This document shows, piece by piece, positions 21,939 to 35,260 of a stretch of 64,000 bases of DNA. A program made the position numbers and the translations under genes. Positions within the stretch are counted from its first letter, which is position 1. Every line of letters starts with the position of its first letter. A model generated the notes under the pieces. The model was not told the origin of the DNA, did no database searches, and was given only the letters and a program-made list of their open reading frames with translations. The DNA is from Sodiomyces alkalinus F11 (Eukaryota; Ascomycota; Sordariomycetes; Glomerellales; Plectosphaerellaceae), in the NCBI RefSeq assembly GCF_003711515.1, contig NW_021167081.1, forward strand, positions 3,466,483-3,530,482, in the 5' to 3' direction.

Positions 21939-23712
21939 ACGGGGTTAGCCCTGCCTGTCAATAATATCAGCGACTAATACGCTCTTGTTCTAACAGATCG
22001 CTAATAATAGCACCTACTAAGTAGCTTCTTTGATAGGTCTATTACGACTACTATAAACGTGGCTAGCGCTCGTTTATAGTATAAGAGGCTAGGCCACGCC
22101 GGCGCTACTGCCCTTACGAAAATAGAAGATGCCCTTACTGGTAGTGTTATAAAAGATGGTTCAAAAGGCCCTCTTATGGTATATTATAAGGCTTATGCCC
22201 TTAGTAAGGCAAAGAAGACTGTCTATACATAGTCGCCTAACCACTAAATAACGATACCGTGGTATAGGGTAGAGGTTTATGTCTTTGGCCTGAATAATGT
22301 CTATAATAGTATAAACGTCGCGATACTTTTATACGATTCTTATACACATTAAATTACTATAAGGCTACTACGCCACTATAAGTTAGCCTTACTCACGATA
22401 ATAAACGTTGAGTTCTTTCTTTAGAGATTATAGTATTATATAATTGGAGTAATCCGAGTAGATAGGGAAAGATCTCTTTAGAAAGGCTTGAATAGATAGG
22501 TCGATAAGGCAGGGATTTTAAAAAAAAGAGATTATCGCTATATATAGCTTCGCAGAATGCGAAGGCAGAACGCCACGGCGGCGTTGGTTTTGCTATTGCC
22601 AGACCCTTATAATAGTGTCTAAAGTCTAGTAGGATATATAGCCAGAGATCCTCGTTTTTATAGTATACTTATATAAGCGCATTCCTCGTAAGGACCTCTA
22701 GTGGAAAACGTCTTAAGTGCAGATAGAGGATTAGATTAATAAATAAACCCTGAAGAAGATCCTAATAAAGCCCATTATTAGCCACTTAAAGAGGTATAGT
22801 TATAAAGCCTATTCTCTAATAGCTAACTACTAATAAGGTCGTAATGGTAATACTAAGTTAGCCGAAAGAGTATGTATCAGATACTTAATCGGCTATAAAA
22901 GCACTAATATATACTGAATTTAGATGCCAAACTTAGGGAGGATACCGCGCACGAGAGATATTACCTTTAACGAAAAACTCTTATATAAAGATTGCGATAT
23001 AGACCCGGAGGTTTCCAAAGAGGTCTTCGAGCAATTAAGTCTGCCGGTGGGTATTTAATTCTATAATCCTCTCGCGGTTACTACTAATATTACTAATCTT
23101 TTGCCATAACCACCACTAAAGCAGAATACTATAGAGAGGCTATGGCGAAGGCTGCTACTGCTAGTACTACCGCTATTACTACTATTTATGCTTCTAGGGG
23201 GTTGGATAGAGTTATAGGTTTAATAACCACTGCAGAATCTGCAGAAGAACAAGTATAGCAGGCACGTAGAACAGGATATATAAGCCCTATAATGCCTTCC
23301 ACGCCTCCGTCGGCTACGACTTCTATAATTGCACTAATAGCACCTATTTTCCCTCCCCTAACAACCATAAACGGCCCCCCTATACCACGCACTAGAACTA
23401 CAGATCTGCTGCCTGTTTTGAAACGATCTAATAATACTAACAATACCGAATATTAATCTAACGATCCGGCCGTAACCGGCGATACCGTCGTGATAGGATT
23501 ATTATCCTATAAGTAATCGATTATTAAAGAGGAACTGACTATAATCACTACTACTACTGCTACTAAGAGCTCGGTAGCTATAGTTTCTGCTATAGTAGAG
23601 CCACCTGCTATAGGTAAATCTTCTTAATTATCTTCTACTATAATAGCTAACTAACCTGCTTTTATAAGAAAAAGAAGTCGCCCTCCTATTACTTCGATAG
23701 CCGCTACCGATA

Positions 23713-23717
23713 GGCCT
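23713..23717. repeat. Target site duplication GGCCT, left of Gypsy-A
   Basis: GGCCT directly precedes the LTR at 23718 and directly follows the LTR ending at 51292 (51293-51297). It ties together two LTRs 27 kb apart. Confidence 0.82.
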
Positions 23718-24035
23718 TGATATGCCCTGACCAGGCATACATCTGGCTAGCCAGTACTCTTGGACCTGGAAGCCAGGCTTTTCTAAGGGGTGACCTTAGA
23801 GTGCCGTAAATAGTAGTAAAATAAGATATCTTCTCTAAGCTAGAAAGGGGGCGCGCCCCTAGGACTAATATACCCACGGGTAAACCCTGTAGAATCCTCG
23901 GTATCTACGTATGTAATCCTCCTAGTATACACTATAGCTTCTATAGTATACCCCGTGGGTGCTATAGTATATACTATAGTACCTTTAAGGTACGCCCACG
24001 GTACCCGGTAGGCGGTAGGGTTCCGAGGCGTATTA
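23718..24035 (-). repeat. Gypsy-A LTR (3' LTR for the minus-strand element)
   Basis: Read on the plus strand it starts TGATATGCCC and ends GGCGTATTA. It aligns with 51048-51292 over both ends: 'gccaggcttttctaaggggt', 'gtaaaataagatatcttct' and 'cgcccctaggactaatatac'. It has about 73 bp more than the other copy, in the middle (around 23885-23960, including the 'agtatacactatagcttctatagtatac' palindromic stretch). One copy has therefore gained or lost sequence since insertion. Confidence 0.85.
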
Positions 24036-26220
24036 AATACCCCGGGCGAAGAAGCCCTACGTCCCGCGGGCTTCCCCGATAACTACGGCACCTTACTTAA
24101 GGCTTATCGCGGTTATACTAGTAATCTGCGGTATAGTCGGGAGATAATAGAAGGAAAAGGTGTTTCTCGGCGGCACCCTAATAGTAGCCGCTATTGTTAC
24201 TACCTAATAAAATACGCCGGTCCCTAAGCATAATAGGAAATACGTTACGAAAGAGTAGTATATACCAGGTATATCCGAGTTAGAAAATAAAAGGAAAAAC
24301 TAGTATACGAAACCTTATACTATGCTATATCACCGTATACTATAATAAAATCTAAACCTCCCCTATATCTAATTAGCCTAGCCGTGTAGTTAGTTAATTA
24401 TAATAATTTCCTCCTCCATGATCACCGGGGCCTTATATTGTATCAGAAGTCTCTATTTTACTATGAGCGTGAATAGCGCTACGGCCGCTTCTTTTAGAGT
24501 AACATCGGCGGCGCGGGCGTCCACTACGGCACGGTTATAGATATAAGCTTTATCGAACGTATATAGATCACGGGTAGCCTATAAATGCTTTAAGGCTATA
24601 TAATACTAAATAGTAGTAATAACCTTCTTATAGCCCGACACGATGCTATCTACTAATATATCCTGCTAGGCGTTAGTAAGATTGCTATTAGCCGTAAAAG
24701 GAGCCACGGTAATGGTATAGTCTATATCCTATATCGTTAGAAGTTAAAATAGGGCTACGGTGTTTTATATTTATCCTTAGCAAGTCCTTCTAAGATAACC
24801 GCGGCGATAGACTTTACGGCTAGGATTAGTAGTATAACGGTATACTTACGCTATTTAAGGATAGTTATACGCTATTTATCTAAGGTAGCTATCTCCTATA
24901 TAAGCTTAAGACCGGGGATCCGTAGGCGGCTAGCGAAGTTCTTAATAATATCCCGTAAAGCCTAATCCGTATTAGTATCCCTTATAATACTCTTAGCGGG
25001 AGGCTTAGTTATCGCGTCCTAAGGCGCGGCGCGCTTAGTCGATAACGTTAAAGCTAGTTTCTTTTTAACCCGTACTATAGCTAGGAAGTTTTAACCGAGA
25101 GTATAGTAGATACTACCTCCTTCCCCTTAACGGTAAGGAGGCCGTGTATATACTTACGGATAAGCTTATTAGTGATATCAGCTTACCAGGCGTTATTCCT
25201 AAGGTATACCTTAAGTTTAGGGTATAACTTATCCATATCCTTCTTCGATAGGATAATACGATAATACCGTATACCGCCTTAGAAAAGTATATATAGTCTC
25301 GGATATATTAGAGTATAAACCCGGGTATTATAGTATTTACTAACTTTATAGATATCTTAGGCTATATAGTAACGGCGGATAACGGTCCCGCCACAGATTC
25401 TATAAGGCTAGCCTTAGTTGTTAAATTAACGTATACGGTAGACCGGGGAGCGGAGTTGATACTAGGGGTGCTAAAATTAACTATACGATTAGACTAAGGC
25501 GTCTTCTTAAATCTACCCGCGAAGTCGCGGGCGGTACCGGAGTTATAACCTATCTCTATATAATTCTTAAATAAGACATCTAGGCGGTCTTACGATATAA
25601 GTTCTTTATTAGCCTCTAATAGTAAATCCGGCTATAGGACTTCACGAATAAGCTCCTTAGCCTTATACTTAGTAATTTTAGTATTTTCCTTAGGGTGGTT
25701 AGCCGGCACGAAGACGGTAGGGTCAAGATCTGAAGCCTTCGGATCAAAGTATCCCACGCTTTTACGTAGATACGGAATTCCCGAATCTAGCTTAGGTAGG
25801 ACTCCTTCTAGGCGGTAAAGCGTTCGCCGAGCACTATTAGCCCGTATTCTAAGCGTTATTTACTACTATATAAGGTTATAGTATAGTAATACCCGGCTTT
25901 AGTAAAACGGTCGCCGACTTTCTAAGGGTTCCTAAATACACGTTCAAACCCATTACGGTAGTCTAGATCCTTAAACGCTTAATAGGAACTTAATACCCGA
26001 ACCGCGAAGTATATTAGTTTTAGGGCTATAGCAAACCGTTAGGGTAATATAGGAAATATGCGGTTTATATATCGGCTTCTTATAGGAAGCGGTGGAGAGC
26101 TAGCGCTTTACGCTTATATAAGACAAGAAGAGAAAAGAGTATACGTTATAAAAACGACGAAAGTGCGTAAATAGGGAACGGTAGAAACTAATAAACCACG
26201 TTAGCGATCCTAGTAATTAA
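24036..26220 (-). pseudogene. Unidentified ORF relic between the chromodomain and 3' LTR of Gypsy-A
   Basis: On the minus strand (about 25850-25380) a long frame reads 'NSARRTLYRLEGVLPKLDSG', 'IPYLRKSVGYFDPKASDLDP', 'TVFVPANHPKENTKITKYKA' and 'KELIREVL'. It continues to 'FAGRFKKTP' and 'VYVNLTTKASLIESVAGP'. Further fragments follow, such as 'KKDMDKLYPKLKVYLRNNAW' (about 25250) and 'RDIIKNFASRLRIPGLKLI' (about 24930). Few stops occur and they are RIP-type. It looks gag-like or like an accessory ORF, but Gypsy-A already has a gag at the other end. It may be an extra 3' ORF of this element or the remains of another nested element. No family is recognised. Confidence 0.5.
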
Positions 26221-26400
26221 GGTTATAGTAAAGAAGAAAAAAGGAAAAGAAAGGAAAAGGAAAATAACTCAAGCGTTATAGGCGTAATATTATTCTTTCT
26301 ATTACCTAGCGGAACGCTATAGTAACCGTAGTTAATATCGTAGTTAATAGAAGGTGTATATATCTTATAAATCTATTCCTACCGTGTATTTAGAATTCAG
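26221..26400 (-). other. Pyrimidine-rich tract upstream of the unidentified ORF
   Basis: On the minus strand this is rich in C/T runs ('ttttccttttcctttctttt'-like, about 26275-26225). It lies between the end of the pol frame and the unidentified ORF and could be an internal promoter or leader. That is inference from position and composition. Confidence 0.35.
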
Positions 26401-27589
26401 GGTTATTCGGGACGGCGGTAATATTCGTCTTATACCGCGCCCTCGACGCGTTTTATAATACCTTAGTAACCCTCGGTATACGCCGTATTTTCTTTAATCC
26501 TTCAACGTCTCCTAGCTATAATACCTTCGGAGCCCCCGTTTTCTTTAAAGCTATCCTTAAATCACCTAAGGTCTTATATCTCTCCTTAAAAGTATTAATT
26601 AGCGCCTATACCTTTATAGTTTCTTATAGTATCTATATATTCTAGTAAGCTACCTATCCCTTCTATTATACTAGGTATTCCGTGCGCGGCTAACCTTATC
26701 CCCCACGGGTAACTCTTTTATCTAGGATAGCCTTAACCTTATAATATTTAAACGGGTCGCGCTATCGGTTATCATCCTAATCCTCGGCGTTTACCGGGCC
26801 TCCGTTAACGTTCTAGCCGGGAACGGGTCCTTGCTCGAGTCTTTTACCGGTCATAAATAGGCGATACTAATTACCGGGTATATATTAAGTATACTAGGTA
26901 AGTCGAGGTAGTATACTAATAGCGTTACCTATTTTAGTACCTTAAATAGACCTATTTATTACTAACCGATCTTCGTAAAAAGCTTAATAGACAGATTATA
27001 ACCGTTACCGAGCCGAATATATACAAGATCGCCCGGGGCGAACCGGATATTATAGTATTTCTTATCGTATAGCCGGTTTATATATATTTCGGCTATAACG
27101 ATAATAAGCTTAGCGTTTTCTTGAAGTATCTCGCGCGAGACCTAAGGACTAGCTTTACCTATGAGGCTAAGGGGACTATTAGTCTTTATACTATATAGTA
27201 TCTTATTCGGTACGTAGCCGAGTACCTCGCTAAAGGCATTATAAAGGTTAAACTATAACGACACGATTACCTTAGTCTATAAAACCTTTAGGTTATCGGC
27301 GAGGAATATACGGATAAAGATTTTAACTATCTAATTCTTTTATTAGGATAGACTATTTATCTACGGGTGCTACACTATAAAGAACCTTAGCGTTATACCC
27401 GTGGCCTTTATAATGCTACGCAGGTTACCTTAGTTTATATACATAGCTATTAAGTAAGTTAGCAGATAGCAGAGGTATATTAGCAGCCCCTGCTATAGAG
27501 CTCTACGAGCTTATGTCTCTTCCGAATATATCTTTAATTCTTTATATCTTCTATAGACCTTCGTCGTATAGCCGTTATACTCGGTATAG
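26401..27589 (-). pseudogene. Gypsy-A integrase C-terminus and chromodomain
   Basis: The minus-strand frame reads 'NAFSEVLGYVPNKILYSIKT', then 'SREILQENAKLIIVIAEIYI' and 'RLYDKKYYNIRFAPGDLVYI'. A chromodomain-like stretch follows: 'KVKAILDKRVTRGG', 'PRTEYLV', then 'ALINTFKER' (about 26770-26600). In chromoviruses this C-terminal chromodomain directs insertion to marked heterochromatin. Stops are RIP-type. The N-terminal half of the integrase is on the other side of the nested block, beyond 45160. Confidence 0.8.
27416..27589. repeat. 174-bp direct repeat, left copy
   Basis: From 'ctacgcagg' (27416) to 'cggtatag' (27589) this segment of Gypsy-A is repeated at 38009-38026 plus 45161-45323, where Gypsy-C has split the second copy. 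Matches include 'attagcagcccctgctata' and 'ttctatagaccttcgtcgta'. The copies differ mainly by transitions. Confidence 0.82.
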
Positions 27590-29500
27590 TAAGTAGTAGT
27601 AACTAAAAGTTACTATCGTTCACTATACTAAACCCTATTCTGAGTTGGTTTTTATTTTCTGCTTCTGTATATTTAACAACCCTGCTATATCCATTAACTT
27701 ATTGTTATAGATCCTCGGTATAAAATCACTCCCGGCTTTCCGTAGATTACCGATAATATAAAGGCTATAAGGCTAATAATTTCTGCCTACTAATAATATT
27801 CATGTTTACGTATCTTCTGCGAATTAAAATAATTTAACGTCTACCGAACGTATCTTCTTACTACCTTTTTTCCCTTTTACACGTCTTTTCATTTTCACGA
27901 TTAAGTAGCGTCTATCTATATTATTATTTTACCCCTCTTTATCTTAACGTTATTCCGGTACCTGCTATTCTTGATACGATAGTTATACCTTAGTAGTAAA
28001 CCTTAATACTAGCTATAGTTTCTGTTTTTATCACTTTATAGATTTCTTTCCTTATTTCTATACCCTAAGATCTCCTCGTAATATACCTGCTTATTCTTAG
28101 CCTTATACTAGTATCGGCTTCTCCTTTTAGTAACCGGGAGTAAATAGAACTCTTATCACCTGTAGAGAAAGAGCTATTCTATTTTTATAAGTTTATCTAG
28201 GCGAATCCCCATTAGGTATAGAAGTAGTATCTACCCGGTAATAGACTTTTAGTTATCGAATAAGAAGGCTCGCTCTTATAATAGCGAGCTAAAGCCGACT
28301 ACTAACACTCGTAGATATTAGTAAGATCTACTAGATACCGTAGTAGGAGTTAATTAGTTAACCCTAGCCTAACTTACCTATCGGAGTGGTTAGTAGACTA
28401 GTAATAAGTATAAGCGACGTTAACTATAGTTCTTAAGTTTTTTAATATTACTAGAAGTAGATAATTAAGTAAAGTTATTTCGCGAAAAACTAGCGAGGTA
28501 CTATAATCCCTCCCTTAATAAGATACTATAGCGCCGTAGATTTCTACTTATCTATAGATAAGTAAGGGGTTATAGTCTAGTCCTTAGTAGAAGACTAAAA
28601 TGCTATAGGTTCCTCTCCCTTAGACTCCTTCTCCTCCTTAGATTCCTTCTTCTTCCTAGACTCCTCCTCCTTCCTAGTAGATAATAAAGTCTTATAATCA
28701 TATCTCTAATAAAAAACCAAAGTGCCGTAGGTTTTCCCTCCTTAGCAGGTAAGCGAAGCGTTATCGTCATCTTAGTCAGGGCTTATATATATATATATAT
28801 AGGCGTTAGAATTCTTCCTATTATTATACTCCTTACCCTTACCAATTTACGGATCGTAAAGGTCCTACTACTTACGGCCGCTAAAGATCGTTACTTAGTT
28901 CGGCTTGTGTATTACCTAGTAACTCTATTAATATCCCTTATTTATAAATCCCTCCTAGACTATATCCTCGTATTAAATTACTATAAGATTCTAATTCTAC
29001 GCGATCCTCGCCCCTTTTATATCGTTTCTAGGGGCTATCTACTAACGTTAATTCCGAGCATATAAGAGTCCTATACAGCTCTATAGATATAGATCTCGAT
29101 TTGAACTACGCTCCGTAGCCAGCTCTGCCTAAGCAGTAATAGCCACGGTAGTAATAGCGGTAATAGTAGTAGCACGCCGCGTAGTAGTAGGCCGTATAAT
29201 AGCAGCGAATAGCCGAATAGTAAAGATAGTAGGCCGCTATGAAAGAGTAAAGACCCTATACCACGCAGTACCGATAGCAGGCTAAACTATAATACGATAT
29301 ATAGTATTAAATTCCTTATACTTAGTTTTAATATAAATAGATAATTCTATAGACGTAGTATTAGTATCCTTAGGTTCTCCCGTAAACGTAGTTCTAGCAC
29401 TATGCACCGATACCGTAGGCTCTAGCTCCCACGATTATACTAATAAATAACTAATTCTAGGCACTTTTTTGTACCCTTATTATAGCTATAGGAAATAAAA
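27590..29500. other. Left part of the 10.4-kb inserted block, no gene recognised
   Basis: No domain could be read. Visible structure: a perfect palindrome TAGTAACT-AAA-AGTTACTA right after the junction (about 27598-27616), a small hairpin GGCTCGCT..AGCGAGCT at about 28267-28290, a CT-rich stretch 28610-28680, and an (AT)n run at 28780-28801. It may contain the 5' LTR and leader of Gypsy-B, but no matching LTR was found at the right side. Confidence 0.4.
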
Positions 29501-29539
29501 AAGGAAACGATAATATTACCGCGGGAGGTAATAATTATT

Positions 29540-32500
29540 TTTCTTTTCGGCGTAAACTAAGCTTAATGAGACACTTTAGTCCTTTAGCGTACCAGGGAGC
29601 GTTAACTATATCTTAGACGGTCTCTAAAGATAAGGTAATTTAGTATAACGTCAACCTATTTATCGAAAAAGTGGAACACTTTATAAATACTCCTACGCTA
29701 AGAGAGGAAGCTTATATTAAGCTTAACGCCTTATTCTTAGGCGAGGCAGGTATATAATAGATAAATAGCATTATAGCTATATAACGTAACGAGATTCGGT
29801 GTAGCCTCGATAATATATACGCTTTATTTCGTAGATATTAGAGAATAAAGCTAAAAGTTACTACCGCTAGGATACGTGATATACGTTTTATAGCTCGTAA
29901 TATTATAGATAATAAATTCTTTATAGAATAAGTAAACTAGGTAGCTTGTTTCTATAGATCTTTAGTTACCACGACTTGGATAAATCTGTATATATAGTAG
30001 GAAATCTAGAATCGACTTAACCCGTGCTTTCGCGAAATCTACCCCGCCTAGATATTAATAAGTATTTCGACGATTTTATCAATAATATCGAAGATTAGAT
30101 TACTAACCGTTAATAGTCTCTATAATACTAGATTCGATGCGGTATAATCTATATAGAAATACTTAGAGGCCTATCTAGCTTTTCTAAGAACCGTATTATC
30201 CCGGATAATAGGTTACTTATATACACGGCGACGGATACTAACGCTAATACCGCTAATTAAGGTTATCACGGTAGTAAAGGCGGTTCTATAAATCGTTTTA
30301 ATAATTAAGACTTCGTAGATAATTAGGGCGGATTTAGTTAGGGTTAAGGTAACTAGAATAATGGAGGTAACTATACACGCGGAGGCTATTAGTTTTATAG
30401 AGATAGCAGATTTTATCGGTAGGAGTAGCGTCCGTATACTCGCCGTATAAGGTAATAGGTTAAACCGGGGTAATTAAATACTACCCGCTGGTAGGTAGTC
30501 TATATCGCTACGGATAATCCCTATAGAATATAAGATAAGGAAGGACTCCGTACCGAAGCCTTTAAATATATCGATAAACTTTTAAGTGAAGGAGAAAAGA
30601 CGTACCTTTATAAACTCGATACGATAAAACTAGCTAATAACGAAATTAACGTGTATTATTCTTATTTCTTTGGTTATAAGAGTAGTAAGTCTCCTAATAA
30701 ATATTCTATAATATCTCGTAAAGTCGGCTCTAGTAAACCTTTAAGGCCTCCCTTAGCATTAAAGGCAAAGCCATTAACGCTATAATACCGTAAATATAAT
30801 ACGTATTTCTCGAGAGGCACGTAACTCTTTAAGTATATCTATTTACATATCTATATAGAGCCGAAGCCTAAGGGACAGAGTCCGTATCGACCGATATTAT
30901 TAAATACTAAGTTAGCCTTATATACTAAGAATGTACCTAAGGTATGGACGGCGGAAATAATAGATTTTATATTATAATCTCTGCAGGCTCTAGTTTCTGT
31001 ATAGGTGGTTATCTTATAAGTAGAATATCTTTCGGTCTTTATATAATCGCCTGCCTCTTCTTCGAACTAGGCGTTAGTATAGGATCTAGAATTTATATCC
31101 CCGATAATAGTGTTAATATCTTCGTAAACCCCGTAACCTATATTTATATAGACGAGTCCGGGAATACTTACTAAGGACGATTCCGTAGTCCTTATATTAT
31201 TAATAAAGCCGTAGAAACCGATTAAGCCCGACGCTCTTCGTAGTTTATTCTTATTTAAGCCTAATAACGTAGTAGATACCCAGGCTTCTACTATACACCG
31301 TATAGATCGGTATATATACTATCGTATATTTATTACGTTTATACTATTAGGCCTATCCGTAGATATTTACGTAGACTCTGGATAGACTACTATACCTATT
31401 AATATATACTAGCTTACTAGTAACGTATAGAATATACGGTTCGCCGAAGCCGTAAAACCGAGACCTATTTACGGGGTAACCGGTAAGACTATAATACGCG
31501 ATATCGCTACTTTGAACTTTTACGTTAATAGATAAATTTAAAATATACTAATGCTAGGCTATTTCACAGTTACTACTTAGGTAGTCAATAAATTAGATCC
31601 TAAGCTACTATTAAGCGCTATATTTCTATCTATCTATAGTGTTGATATTCTTTATTTCTCTAGTTATTTACGAGTCATAGGCTATCACGGCATAAAAGTG
31701 CCTATCTCTGAATTTCGTAAAAAGCTAGCTTTACGTTATATTTACGGTACGTATACTCCGATAGTTATATAATATATAAATTACGCCGATATCGCTTATA
31801 TAGTTTATCGAAATAATAGAGGTAATAATATTTTAGATTCTTAAGATAATAATAAGACCGAACTAGTTAAATAGCTAAACGCTTACGCACTAATAGCCGT
31901 TAACGGAGATTAGTAGTTCGAAGACTCAGAGGTTACCCGCCGTATTCTTAAAGCTCTATAAGACGAATTAGCAGATATAGCCGAGATAGTTTTATAGTAG
32001 AAGGCTAAGGATAAACCTCTAGCTAAAAAGTAAAAGTATAGTATAATAAATCCTAAGTATCCTAATAACGTGCCTAAGATCTAAACTAAGGATAGTATAT
32101 ACGTTTATACCACGAATTCTAATAGAGCTTAGGGGATTTACTAACTCCTAGAATCTTTTAACGTGTAGCGTGATTAAGGTATTATTCCTTTACCCCCGGA
32201 CGAACGGATACGGGTCGATTTAGTTAATATTTAGTAGAAGGTAAATCTACACTCTCGTCTATACTAGCTTAGTGGAGACGATAATGTATACCTGGATACA
32301 AAGTTCGAAGAAATATATAAAATCGGCCGAATAACTTAGTAGTAAAAGACTATAACCTTTAACTATCCTATGTTGATAGTATAGCATACCGTGAATAGCG
32401 TATATAAGGGCAGAGTAGTTATAAACTTACAGAAACTAAATACCGTTATTCTACCGGATATATATCCTATCCTTTTATAGGACGAGATTATATAGGGCTT

Positions 32501-35260
32501 ATAGGGTAAACAATAGTTTAGTATATTCGATACTAGTTCGTTTTTCTATTAGCTTTCGGTAAAAAAGGGTTATAAGGAACGTATAATAATCGTGTCCCCG
32601 TATAGGCTCGAATAGCCTAAAGTCGTTTTAATAGGATTTCGTAACTCTCCTCCTTTTATATACTAATTTATAGACTAAAAGTTATTTTATTATATATATT
32701 TCTATTACGTATATATTAACGATATTATTATTTTCTCCGACACGTTTAAGGACTATATAGAGTATCTTCGGATTATCCTAAAGGCTTTTTAAGATATTCG
32801 ATTAGTATTATCGCTAGTAAATATATTCTGCGTTTATAATTTAGTCTAACTATTAGGATTTAAAGTGGACGGCCTAGGCTTATATATAATAGTAGATCGA
32901 ATTAAAGCTTTATAACGGATTAAGATACTAAAGAAGTTATCCGACTTAGAGATATTTATCTAAAAAGTGGGGTTTTTACAACGATTTAGTCCGTGGTTCC
33001 GCGTTAAAGTTAACCCTTCATAGATATATAAGATAATACTATTAAATAATACGAAGCAGATAAGGTAGATGATATAATCTATATCTAAGACCCTCTGATA
33101 ACAGCAGACTAATAAGTTAGTTTTTAAGCTAATAACGGTGGAATATTAAGCTTTTAAAACTTTATAGAAATAAGTTATAGAGAAGATATAACTCTACTAT
33201 TATAGACCTAACTATCTTATCTTTCTGAATCTAGATACTAGTGGTATTAGTATAGGAGTATTTCTATTTTACTTATCTATACTATAGAATAGAGGAAAAA
33301 TTCTCGTTCATACTATCTAGCCTATTCTATTCCTTTTACGGAAGTTAATAGTAATAGAGGCTAGGTATAAAGCTATAGAATTAGAGATCTATATACTAGT
33401 CTAGGCCTATAAAATATTACGAATATAACTATAATTCTATAAATAGCCGGGAATTATCCTTATAGATTATTAGTCTATATAAGATACTATATAGTAGATA
33501 TCTCTAAAAACTACGGATATTAATAAGTTAAATCCATATTTAATAGGGATATCCGTGTTTCTTAGCGTGTTTAGATTAAATATACGGTATATCCTCGGAC
33601 GGCAAAATATAGTACCGGATATATTATCTCGTGTACCGACTATAGGGGATAAGGAGACTTAAGTTCTTATAAGGTATACAAAAGTTAAACGCACCGATAA
33701 GGCTAGACCTCCGCACGCTAGCGAGCTAGACGATATCTAGATAGAGTATAATAAGTCGCTAGCTACCTATATTACGTTATAGGTAAAAGGTATTATAGAC
33801 ACGGAAGACTTTCTAATAGTATACGTTATAGTTAACTACGTGATACCGGATAATTTACGGCAGGAATATATCTAAGCCTATAATAAGGGCTATAAATATA
33901 AGTCTATAATCTAAAGCGTACTCGCCTAATAGATAGGTAGTAAGAACTCTCATAATCGCGTCTATAATAACCTACCTTTCTATTACAATAATAGATTACT
34001 TTATACAGTTAGCGATATAGAAAAAAAGCGGTTAGTTATCCTTAAGAAATTAATACCGAAGATTCTACGTATAGTTTATAACGATAACTATTATTTCGGT
34101 ATAAAGCGTATTATCCACGTATTACACGGTTTTAGCTTCCGTGGTAAACTAAGCGTAGTTACGTAATAGACTTAGTATTACCTAGTCTATCTAGAAAATA
34201 CGACGGATAGGTAAAAACCGTTAAGCGAATTATATTCGATTCCGCCTCTTATAATTCCGCTTTTTATAATTACTATTAACTTTATCGTTAGACTCCCACG
34301 GACCGTAAGCCGATACTATTTCTAGTGGATATAGAGTAAACTGGACGAATATTTCGATACTCTGCTAATAGTAACTTATAAGAGAAGCAAAAAAACGATT
34401 CTTATACTAGGGCACTCCGCCTATATAGTAAAGTATTCGGCGGAACTGCTAATCTGTATATTATAGCTAGTAGATTAGGGTTTACCTATACGTATTATAG
34501 TAGATCGGGATCCGAAGTTTATTTTAGAATTTTAGCAGGAATTATTTAAGCACTTAGGTATTATACTAGTAGTATCCACGGTATAGTATTCGTAAATAAA
34601 TAGATCCCCCGAGCGAAAGAATTAGGCTATTGAAATTATTCTGCGGTTCTATATATCTATAAGCAGCGTGCTATAGCCGGATACTATACCTATAGTATAA
34701 CACGTATTAAATAAGGCGTATACGGGCACTTTAGATACCTCCCTGAATAAGTCTATCTTCGGATTTAGGCTATATTCGGTAGTAGATATCGTAGTACGGA
34801 CGGGATTATTACCGGTATTCGATAAGGATTAGAATAACTATATTCGATAGCTTTAGTATTAGGAAGCCGAGCACTTAATACTAATAGCTATAGCGGATAT
34901 AAAATAAAACGCTACGATATCGCTTATAGGCTATATACTTTTAAGGTAGGAGAGGTAGTCTACCTACAATTATATAAAGGTTATAAGTTACCTGGGTAGG
35001 AAAAAGATTGACGTAAATAGTCTTAGCAGCGAGTTAGTCCTTTTCGGGTAATACAAGTCGTAAATCCGCTAGTATACGAGTTGGACTTTCTATAATCTTA
35101 GCGGGTATATAGAATTATATCTATTATATAACTGATTCTAGTTCTAGTTAAAGACCCTTTTAGTAGAAGTTGATCCTGCCCGGGACCTATTATAGTTAAC
35201 GGCGATAATAACGACTAGCGTTTATACGAAATTAATAAATTACTACGATATCGTATAGTT
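29540..35260 (+). pseudogene. Gypsy-B: Ty3/Gypsy gag-pol relic
   Basis: Gag (about 29550-30450) is poorly preserved and ends in a G/N/R-rich tract. Protease has 'YVDSG' at about 31370. Reverse transcriptase (about 32290-33060) has 'GRVVINLQKLNTVILPDIYP', 'FSIFDTSSFFYQLSVKKGY' and 'LIGFRNSPPFIQQFID'. Its active-site box is 'YINDIIIFSDTFKDYIEYL', with Asn for the first Asp. Integrase (about 34240-35000) has 'LVRLPRTVSRYYF', 'VTYKRSKKTILILGHSAYI', 'GLPIRIIVDRDPKFI', 'ELFKHLGIILVVSTVQYS' and 'GTLDTSLNKSIFGFR'. It is of the same broad fungal Gypsy type as Gypsy-A but a different copy and strand. LTRs were not identified. RIP stops are throughout. Confidence 0.82.

Larger units (their letters stand above)
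21091..23717 (+). pseudogene. Copia-1, part 1: protease, GAG-pre-integrase and integrase relic
   Basis: The frame shows an aspartic protease start, 'LLIDSGTF.YITN' (about 21105-21135), followed by 'DFKPAIEKYCV'. It is then interrupted by a solo LTR (21398-21933). After it come 'LALPVNNISD', the GAG-pre-integrase motif 'RLGHAGATALTKIEDALTGS' (about 22085-22145), 'PLMVYYKAYALSKAKKTVYT' and integrase-like sequence to about 22950. A Ser/Thr/Pro-rich hinge follows to 23717. It stops exactly at the GGCCT duplication and resumes at 51298 with reverse transcriptase. Codon order and strand agree across the gap. It is not functional. Confidence 0.78.

Noticed and set aside
23186..23443. 85-codon minus-strand frame
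   Set aside because: It is antisense to the Copia-1 hinge region, which reads on the plus strand with RIP-type stops.
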